From NCBI GenBank assembly GCA_017996595.1, contig JAGOGT010000053.1, forward strand, positions 1 to 7,372: 7,372 nt of DNA, read 5' to 3'. Both the position numbers and the translations under genes were made by a program. The notes beneath the pieces are model-generated. The model did not search any database. It was not told where the DNA came from and was given only the letters and a program-made list of their open reading frames with translations. Positions 1 to 7,372 of this stretch are shown piece by piece. Origin of the DNA: Candidatus Cloacimonadota bacterium (GTDB taxonomy: Bacteria; Cloacimonadota; Cloacimonadia; Cloacimonadales; Cloacimonadaceae). Position 1 is the stretch's first letter. Each line of letters starts with the position of its first letter.

Positions 1-2062
<2,062 letters not shown>

Positions 2063-2067
2063 TTAAT

Positions 2068-3777
2068 TTATAAATTAGGACGCTGTGCCGCCCAACGGCT
2101 AATCCGTTGACGTACATCCGGCGAATAGATACTATTGGGTTTGTTTTTCAAAAATTCCCGGGCTAATCGCTGCTCTTCCTCCTTGTCATGCACCAGAAAG
2201 AACTTCAGCGTTTCGGCATATTCTCCGGCAACGGGATCGGCAAACTCATGATCCAGGAGCGTGGTAGCCAGGTCGGGACGATTGAACCGCAAAGCCCATT
2301 CGATGGCCAGAAGCCGAAACTCCTCGTCTTTACTTGCTTCCATGATCACGATCAGCGAATCCAGACCGCGTGTCTGATTCAGCTGCAGCAGCTTGAAAGT
2401 ATCAAAAAAGCTTTGCTGCAAGGGAGCTTGCAATGCCAAAGCCAGCATCATCAGATACATGGAATCATTGGCTTCCGGGCTTCCCGGATACTTTATCAGG
2501 TATTCATTCATAAGGCTATCTGCGTAAGTGATATCACCAGAGAGCAGTGCTCCCAGGAATCTAAGATACTCACGCTGGGGAAGCAATTGCGGGATGCTTA
2601 CCCCTTTTAGGTTTTTCTCGGCAGCAGCGTAATTTGAGGACAAAATCTGCAAGCGGGCGATATCGATGCTGATTCCCGCTTTTAGCTGCGGCTCGGGATT
2701 CAGACCCTGTGCCTCATCCAGCCATACCAGAGCACTATCCACCGGCTCTCCCAAAGCCAGCTTGGTATTGGCCATCAGCCGGTAAATCTCCACCAGGATG
2801 CTGCTCTTGGTTTTGAATCGGGAAGCATTGGCCAGAGTGGCATAGCCAAGTTTCGCGGTGCCCTCATAATCACCCTGCTGATAGCGAATCTGCATCATCC
2901 GCGTGGGGAATCCAAAGCTGATGGGATCGTCCACCATGGTGCTGGCATGCTCATAGGCTTCATAGGCAATGCTGTCATTACCCGCGGCAGCCTGATTTTC
3001 GGCAAAGATCCGCAGGTTATTCAAGCCTAGCTCTTTAATGATTTTCAGGGCACTGCGAGGCTGTCCGATACTAAGCAGTGAGGTGGCATAAACTTCCTTG
3101 ATCGCCGCCAGGGAGGTGGTATCGGCCACGTCTTTGATCGTTTCAATGCGGCTGGGATCTTCCTGAAGGATGATTTTGAACTGGTTATTGGTGAAGTATT
3201 GATTGGTGGGATAGCGGAATAGATAGGCCAGATACTCGGTAATGGCCTGATCGAACAAGCGGTAATTAAGGCTGGTATTGGCAATCTCCAGCCTGAAGAG
3301 ATCGGGCTTTTTCAGCTTGTTGCGCCCTAGTTTATAGAGCTCCAGGGTCTTATCGAAGATGCCTTTGCGTTCAAAATATGAGGCCAATTGCCGGAATTTA
3401 TTCTCGTCACTATATAGTTCCAGATAGTTCAGGCTTTCCCTGTAGGCGGCATCCACTTCGCCTTTCAGAAGTTGCAGCTGGATATGTTGCTCGCTGAAAA
3501 GCTGAGGAGGAAGCCCTCTTTGATAGGTAGCCAGCAGATCCTCCGCCTTATCTGCCTGCGAAAGGGTATTATAGATATTAAAGAGCTGCACGATGCTATC
3601 GAAATCGCCCGGATATTTATCCAGGATTTGCAAGAATAGCTGCTCAGCCTGGGCATATTGACGCTGTGCTAAAAGCTGATAGGCCTGCTGCTGCATGATC
3701 TGCTTTTCGTTATATTGCGCTGCGCATGGTAGAACTATAAAGATAATCAGGGCAACCAGGATCAGATGTCTGGCCAT
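2068..3777 (-). CDS. Exported TPR-repeat protein, translationally coupled to the DUF4175-like gene
   Basis: The product has 569 residues and no enzymatic motif that I recognise. Residues 1-20 form a signal peptide: charged MARH, a hydrophobic core LILVALIIFIVL, then PCAA before Q21. C18 follows Pro, so a lipoprotein lipobox is poor and ordinary signal peptidase cleavage after A20 is more likely. The mature part is almost all helical, with TPR-like helix pairs. The clearest is at about 31-64, with A/Y/A/A/F/P consensus positions (YAQAEQLFLQILDKYPGD at 41-58). Weaker units appear at about 128-160, 165-194, 225-250, 262-281, 290-318, 328-360, 370-392 and 404-432. The ATG at 3777 overlaps the upstream TAA in TAATG, with only a weak GGTGGG site about 8 bases away, which suggests translation by reinitiation and controlled stoichiometry with the upstream protein. 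It is probably a periplasmic scaffold or binding partner for that protein. That role is inferred. Confidence 0.85.
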   Translation of the reverse strand: MARHLILVALIIFIVLPCAAQYNEKQIMQQQAYQLLAQRQYAQAEQLFLQILDKYPGDFDSIVQLFNIYNTLSQADKAEDLLATYQRGLPPQLFSEQHIQLQLLKGEVDAAYRESLNYLELYSDENKFRQLASYFERKGIFDKTLELYKLGRNKLKKPDLFRLEIANTSLNYRLFDQAITEYLAYLFRYPTNQYFTNNQFKIILQEDPSRIETIKDVADTTSLAAIKEVYATSLLSIGQPRSALKIIKELGLNNLRIFAENQAAAGNDSIAYEAYEHASTMVDDPISFGFPTRMMQIRYQQGDYEGTAKLGYATLANASRFKTKSSILVEIYRLMANTKLALGEPVDSALVWLDEAQGLNPEPQLKAGISIDIARLQILSSNYAAAEKNLKGVSIPQLLPQREYLRFLGALLSGDITYADSLMNEYLIKYPGSPEANDSMYLMMLALALQAPLQQSFFDTFKLLQLNQTRGLDSLIVIMEASKDEEFRLLAIEWALRFNRPDLATTLLDHEFADPVAGEYAETLKFFLVHDKEEEQRLAREFLKNKPNSIYSPDVRQRISRWAAQRPNL

Positions 3778-6700
3778 TATTTGTTCCCACCCTGTTCATT
3801 CAGCTGTTTCAGATATTCCAGAATCACTTGCTGATATTCTCGCGGATAGCTGCGGTAGCCATCTTCCAGAAGGCTGTTTTTGCGCAGGCGGTTATAATCC
3901 AGATTGCTATTGGCATTTGCCTTCAAATCCTGCGGAGCTGTTTCGCCCTTGCGTTTTTCGCTGAATTCCCGTTTATTAATCGAACGCTGAGCATCCAGCA
4001 TTTTGGAGATGATGCGCTCCTGCCTTTCCAGCAGATCCGGAGAAAGCTGATTGTTCTTCAGCTGCCTGCTGATGCTTTCCATCTCATCCGCAATTTGCTG
4101 CAGGCTGCTTCCCTGTTTCTGAGCCTCGGGATCATTCTGCAGAGCGCGTTTGAGGTTCTCTGCCAGGCGCTGCTGATCCTGGGCCATTTTCTGGATTTGA
4201 TTCTGCATCGCCGCATCCATATTCCCGCCCGAAGTCTGCATCTGCATCATGAGTTGCTCGGTTAGCATATTCATGGCCATCTGTTCCTGGCTCATCTGCT
4301 CCAGCATTTGCATCAGGGATTGCATTCCTCCCCCGCCGCCACCTCCAGATGAAGAGTTTTGCATGGCCTGCATCAGGTCATAGGCCATCAGATTGATCCC
4401 TTTTTGAATGTTTCCCAGGTCATCTTTGAGGTTCAGCACCTGTTCGCCGATATTGCCGAAAACATTACGGTAGGCCTGATTGGTGCTATTCAGATCAACA
4501 AAGAACTTCGGCGGGATCATCATCAGCACCTGGGTTTCACTGAAAAGTTTATTCAGCACCAATTGGATGCCTTCGTAGTGTGCGATCAGATCAGGAACCA
4601 CTACATAGGGATCGTTACGGTACTTTGCGGCCGCCTGTTCATGCTTCTGAGAAAATACCAGCAGTTCCCTTAGCGCGGTTTGGATGGCCGCCATCATCTG
4701 CTGCTGATTTCCGGAACCCATGGAATTTTTCATCTGCTGAAGCTTCATCGTAAAGCGCCGCAGCTTTTGCATGGCCTGTTCCTGAGACTGCTGAGCCTGG
4801 CTGCGCTGATTCATCTGCAGCTGCTGCTGCGATTGCTGCATATCTTGCTCGGCCTGGCTTTGCTTCATATCCTGCTGCAATTCACTCAGTTGCTGCTGTG
4901 CTTGCTTATCTTTGGGGCTGGAAAGCATTTCGGAAAGGTCTTTCAGCTCCTGCTGCAATTTATCGTAATTTTCTTTGATCTGTTCTTGCTCTTTGGCCAG
5001 AGACTCAGGATCACGCGTTTTATCGGAGCTACGTTCCTGCAGGCTTTTCTGCATTTTCTCGGTTTCTTGCGACATCTGCAGGGCTTTCTGCACCGCCTGT
5101 TCTTTTTTGATGCTTTCCAATAGTTCCAGAGTTTGCTCGATCTTCTTGGAAAAATCCTCCATCGAGAATTTGAAATCTTCCATGGCCTTCTTCAGGTCTT
5201 GAGGTTTCAGGTTCTTCAGGGCATTCTCGAATTTACTCATCGCTTCCTGAAGTTCCTTGCTATTGATCTCCTGCATCAGTTCCTGAATCTTCTGCATCTT
5301 CTGCAGGGTTTCAGCCGATAACGTCTCATTGGCCTGCATCTTTTCGATCAGATTCTGATATTCATTCGCCACATCCTGAACCTGATCACTGATCTTTTCC
5401 TGATCGCTTAAAATCTTTTCCAGCTGCTTTTTATCTTCCCATTGGGGATTATCTTCCTTCAGCAGTTCCCGGCGCTTTTCCTCAAATTCTTTTTGAACTT
5501 CCTTGGACTTTTTCAGGGCTGATTCCAGTTCACTCTTTTTGCCCTGTTCCTGATTCTCTATTTCCCGGTATATCTCTTCAATAGAGGGAAAGCGAGCCTT
5601 GTATTTGGCGCTTTCGGCTTTCTGGGCTTCGGGAGAGTTATCATAAATCTCAGCCCAATAGGTAACTACATCTCCGGGGAAGAGATCCGCACCCTTCAGG
5701 TCAAGCAGATAATCCGTGCCAAAGATCTTTCCCGAAATCACGCTCTGAATATCCAGGCTAAGCACATCCCGATCCTGCACTTGATACTTCAAGCTGCAAT
5801 TCCTCAGGCCAAAATCATCATCGGCGTTTATCACCAGCGGCAGCAGCAAATCCTGATCCAGAAGCGTATCCTCGCCGGGGAAGCTGATCCTGATCTGCGG
5901 CGGATTATCGCTTAGGATGCGGATGCTTTTTTCTTCTGGCTTGCTTTTGCGTCCCAAAACGTCAACCAGCTCCAGATACCAGGTAGTGGCTTCGTTTATT
6001 TTTAGTTGCGTAATATAGGTTTGTTTATCCAAAGCCTGCAATTCGATGCGGCTGGCATCGGCAAAAACCATCACCGCTTTTTCCACTGGGATGTTCGTTT
6101 CGATGGAAAGCTTCACGGTGCTGTGCTTCCAGGCTTCGATGTTTCCATAATTCAGGGTATCCACCCAAACCGGAATACCCGTGTATGCAGGCGGATTATA
6201 TTGCACCCACCATTTTTTAACGATGGGTTCATCCAGAACCTGAACCCTGTACACCGGAGATTTGCACACCTCATTGGCGGCATAGTATTCCAGCGAATTC
6301 TCCAGGCTTGAAAAGAGATAGGTGCCCGAGCTAAAGCCCAATTCGCGCCACTGTTTATCCGTGCGGTAAAATAGCTTGTGCTTCAGCCGCGGATCGGGAT
6401 CGACCAGCTTGATCTCCAGAGGACTGTAACGCCCCACTCTGATGTTTCCGGGACTAAGCTCAATAGTCTGTTTATATACTATTTCCTGCTTTTTATTGCT
6501 GTAGAACTGCCTGAATGCCGGCACGAATTTATCCCAGGAAACGGCCCACACACTGCCTAAACCAAAGATCAGAAATAGGAGACTAAATACCATCCAGTGC
6601 GGAAAGATAGCGGGAACCCGATAACTGTTTTTTTGCGAACGCTCCACCGCCTGATCGGCCAGGACTTCCGCAATGGTTGTTTTGGCAGCATCGGAAGAGA

Positions 6701-7013
6701 GTTCCAAAGTGTTTTGATAGAGGTCATCATGATGCTCATGCTGCCGGTCCAAAAATCTGGCCACATGAAAGAGACCCCAAAACCTCCGGTAACCTTCCCA
6801 CAAAAAATAGATAATGATCAGCGAGAGAATCGCTTTGATACCTAAATTGGCATAAAGCAGGACTGAAGATTCAGGAGAAGAATTAAGCCACAGGATATAA
6901 TACGCATGTACTCCCACAGCAAAGATCACGATGCTGTTTACGATGGCCTGTGCTGCGAACCGAAGGTTTATCCTTTGTCTGAATCGCTTCAGAAACCCGG
7001 CAAATTCGTTCAT
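3777..7013 (-). CDS. Large membrane-anchored coiled-coil protein, DUF4175-like
   Basis: The product has 1078 residues and resembles the DUF4175 family, whose function is unknown. Three membrane segments are visible at about 22-43, 52-72 and 140-160. Basic residues before the first (KRFRQR) and after the second (RRFWG) predict a cytoplasmic N-terminus and loop, and a periplasmic bulk after 160. The loop holds ARFLDRQHEHHDDLYQNTLEL (split here as 85-95 and 96-105), similar to a region I recall as typical of the family. Residues 175-475 look like beta-rich domains, including SDNPPQIRISFPG (368-380) and the NADDDFGL motif (396-403). Residues 478-760 are a long, charged, then Gln-rich coiled coil. 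A helical stretch (770-885) follows, then seven Gly (890-896), a Met-rich helix (897-943) and a C-terminal YPREYQQVILEYLKQL (1055-1070). ATG 7013 has AGGAG about 9 bases upstream. Family membership is from remembered motifs, and the function is not known. Confidence 0.8.
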   Translation of the reverse strand: MNEFAGFLKRFRQRINLRFAAQAIVNSIVIFAVGVHAYYILWLNSSPESSVLLYANLGIKAILSLIIIYFLWEGYRRFWGLFHVARFLDRQHEHHDDLYQNTLELSSDAAKTTIAEVLADQAVERSQKNSYRVPAIFPHWMVFSLLFLIFGLGSVWAVSWDKFVPAFRQFYSNKKQEIVYKQTIELSPGNIRVGRYSPLEIKLVDPDPRLKHKLFYRTDKQWRELGFSSGTYLFSSLENSLEYYAANEVCKSPVYRVQVLDEPIVKKWWVQYNPPAYTGIPVWVDTLNYGNIEAWKHSTVKLSIETNIPVEKAVMVFADASRIELQALDKQTYITQLKINEATTWYLELVDVLGRKSKPEEKSIRILSDNPPQIRISFPGEDTLLDQDLLLPLVINADDDFGLRNCSLKYQVQDRDVLSLDIQSVISGKIFGTDYLLDLKGADLFPGDVVTYWAEIYDNSPEAQKAESAKYKARFPSIEEIYREIENQEQGKKSELESALKKSKEVQKEFEEKRRELLKEDNPQWEDKKQLEKILSDQEKISDQVQDVANEYQNLIEKMQANETLSAETLQKMQKIQELMQEINSKELQEAMSKFENALKNLKPQDLKKAMEDFKFSMEDFSKKIEQTLELLESIKKEQAVQKALQMSQETEKMQKSLQERSSDKTRDPESLAKEQEQIKENYDKLQQELKDLSEMLSSPKDKQAQQQLSELQQDMKQSQAEQDMQQSQQQLQMNQRSQAQQSQEQAMQKLRRFTMKLQQMKNSMGSGNQQQMMAAIQTALRELLVFSQKHEQAAAKYRNDPYVVVPDLIAHYEGIQLVLNKLFSETQVLMMIPPKFFVDLNSTNQAYRNVFGNIGEQVLNLKDDLGNIQKGINLMAYDLMQAMQNSSSGGGGGGGMQSLMQMLEQMSQEQMAMNMLTEQLMMQMQTSGGNMDAAMQNQIQKMAQDQQRLAENLKRALQNDPEAQKQGSSLQQIADEMESISRQLKNNQLSPDLLERQERIISKMLDAQRSINKREFSEKRKGETAPQDLKANANSNLDYNRLRKNSLLEDGYRSYPREYQQVILEYLKQLNEQGGNK
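4326..4346 (-). repeat. Heptaglycine linker within the large coiled-coil protein
   Basis: Seven consecutive Gly codons (residues 890-896) follow three Ser. The codons are mixed (GGA, GGA, GGG, GGC, GGC, GGT, GGA), so this is a run maintained at protein level and not a simple DNA repeat. It probably forms a flexible hinge between the helical part (770-885) and the Met-rich helix that follows. Confidence 0.8.
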
Positions 7014-7018
7014 GACCT

Positions 7019-7030
7019 GATACTCCTTTT
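7019..7030 (-). promoter_or_regulatory. Ribosome binding site of the DUF4175-like gene
   Basis: The minus strand reads AAAAGGAGTATCAGGTC directly before ATG 7013. AGGAG matches the anti-Shine-Dalgarno core with a gap of about 9 bases, slightly long but acceptable. It supports 7013 as the start. No other strong site is visible nearby in this frame. Confidence 0.65.
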
Positions 7031-7042
7031 CTTGAGAAATCC

Positions 7043-7070
7043 ATCCTTATAAAAGGCTTGTTTATGTCAA
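7043..7070 (-). promoter_or_regulatory. Candidate sigma70-type promoter for the operon
   Basis: On the minus strand a perfect TTGACA (7065-7070) is followed after 16 bases by AAGGAT (7043-7048), which matches the -10 consensus at the three positions A2, A5 and T6. The overlapping TATAAG is too close to the -35 box to serve. Transcription would begin near 7036 and leave a leader of about 23 bases. The weak -10 box makes this a tentative call. It is the only promoter-like sequence I see upstream of the four-gene run. Confidence 0.35.
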
Positions 7071-7111
7071 GGGGAAGTGAGAGAGATGCGGATTGAGACA
7101 GCTCGTAAGGA

Positions 7112-7178
7112 ATGGAGTTCAAGCGGCTAAGGTATCTTTCATAAATGCAGATAACTTGTTTAGCCGCTTGGACTTCAT
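7112..7178. repeat. Long palindrome 1 (19-bp arms), unit of a double hairpin
   Basis: Arms 7112-7130 and 7160-7178 pair over 19 positions. The core CAAGCGGCTAA (7120-7130) is perfect, and the two non-Watson-Crick positions would be G.U pairs in a plus-strand RNA but A.C mismatches in a minus-strand RNA. The loop region (7131-7159) has a further short match, TATC with GATA. No U-tract follows on either strand, so it is not a standard terminator. Confidence 0.8.
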
Positions 7179-7193
7179 GCCGATCTATGCTGT

Positions 7194-7260
7194 TTGAAGT
7201 CCAAAGCGCTATCTAACATTTTGTTTAGCATATAGTTAGACTAAGCGCTTTGAACTCCAA
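7194..7260. repeat. Long palindrome 2 (17-bp arms plus inner 6-bp stem), unit of a double hairpin
   Basis: Arms 7194-7210 and 7244-7260 pair over 17 positions, with two imperfect pairs that are G.U in a minus-strand RNA and A.C in a plus-strand RNA, the reverse of palindrome 1. After a small asymmetric internal loop, TCTAAC (7212-7217) pairs with GTTAGA (7235-7240) around a 17-base loop. The structure begins 9 bases after the stop codon of the gene on its right, so it would sit at that mRNA's 3' end. It lacks a U-tract. It may stabilise the transcript end or act as an unusual terminator. Confidence 0.8.
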
Positions 7261-7269
7261 TCAGCTTTG

Positions 7270-7371
7270 TTACATCGTGGCGGTAAGCTCATCCCCGCCG
7301 GTCACATCCTCCAGGTAGCCATTCGCGATGGCCACGGCGATGCTGGTGATGTCCGCGCCCACGGTCTGCAG
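7270..7371 (-). CDS. C-terminal end of an unrecognised protein, 5' part outside the window
   Basis: An open frame enters from the right edge and ends at TAA (7270-7272), giving 33 visible residues. They begin LQTVGADITSIAVAI and end GGDELTATM. The frame looks coding: it stays open to the edge and is G+C-rich with G/C at most third positions (about 66 of the last 100 bases by hand count), then composition falls sharply after the stop. I do not recognise the family from this tail. It is in the same orientation as the operon but separated from it by the double hairpin and the candidate promoter, so it is probably a separate transcript. Confidence 0.6.
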   Translation of the reverse strand: MQTVGADITSIAVAIANGYLEDVTGGDELTATM

Positions 7372-7372
7372 G

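Noticed and set aside
4680..5123. Leucine-rich open frame of 147 codons on the plus strand
   Set aside because: It is the complement of the Gln-rich coiled coil: CAG codons read as CTG on the other strand. The same explanation covers the other Leu/His-rich plus-strand frames between 3828 and 5321.
6883..7122. 79-codon minus-strand frame spanning the start of the large gene and its promoter region
   Set aside because: It overlaps the start of the DUF4175-like gene in another frame, covers the promoter-like sequence and the palindrome arm, and shows no protein-like features.
7211..7241. Integron attC site: ATCTAAC and GTTAGAC match the RYYYAAC and GTTRRRY core patterns
   Set aside because: The cores are only 17 bases apart, leaving no room for the inner L boxes and variable loop of a real attC. 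Six of the seven positions are explained by the inner stem of palindrome 2, and no integron integrase or cassette structure is visible.
7112..7260. tRNA gene suggested by GGAGTTCAA-like segments resembling a T-arm
   Set aside because: There is no acceptor stem, anticodon arm or D-arm at suitable distances. The segments are explained as arms of the palindromes.

Overview
The window is a stretch of bacterial chromosome in which every supported gene lies on the minus strand, so it reads from right to left. In transcription order it holds: the 3' end of an unrecognised gene (7270-7371); an intergenic region of about 255 bp with an elaborate double palindrome; a 1078-residue membrane-anchored, coiled-coil protein that looks like the DUF4175 family (3777-7013); a 569-residue exported TPR-type protein (2068-3777); guaB, encoding IMP dehydrogenase (584-2044); and a XerC/XerD-type tyrosine recombinase (1-633) that runs off the left edge before its last catalytic residues.

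The four complete or nearly complete genes look like one operon. The large gene and the TPR gene share one base (TAATG). The TPR gene and guaB are 23 bp apart. guaB and the recombinase appear to overlap by 50 bp. A possible promoter and a good ribosome binding site precede the large gene, and no internal promoter or U-tract terminator is visible. The operon joins an envelope pair (inner-membrane coiled-coil protein plus periplasmic TPR protein) to two housekeeping functions, guanine nucleotide synthesis and chromosome dimer resolution. The envelope pair is the least characterised part.

The organism is Gram-negative-like: it has an exported TPR protein and a protein with three N-terminal membrane segments and a very large predicted periplasmic part. 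Ribosome binding sites are mostly of the classical GGAG type. A DUF4175-like protein with a Gln/Met-rich coiled coil next to a TPR protein recalls the FCB group and related uncultured lineages such as Cloacimonadota. That is an impression from family knowledge, not a demonstrated assignment. There are no rRNA genes, tRNA genes, CRISPR arrays or insertion sequences.

The most unusual structure is at 7112-7260. Two long hairpins lie side by side and are built from four copies of one 10-base module in two variants. The variants are arranged so that the outer two copies pair perfectly with each other and the inner two pair perfectly with each other, while each hairpin by itself contains two imperfect pairs.
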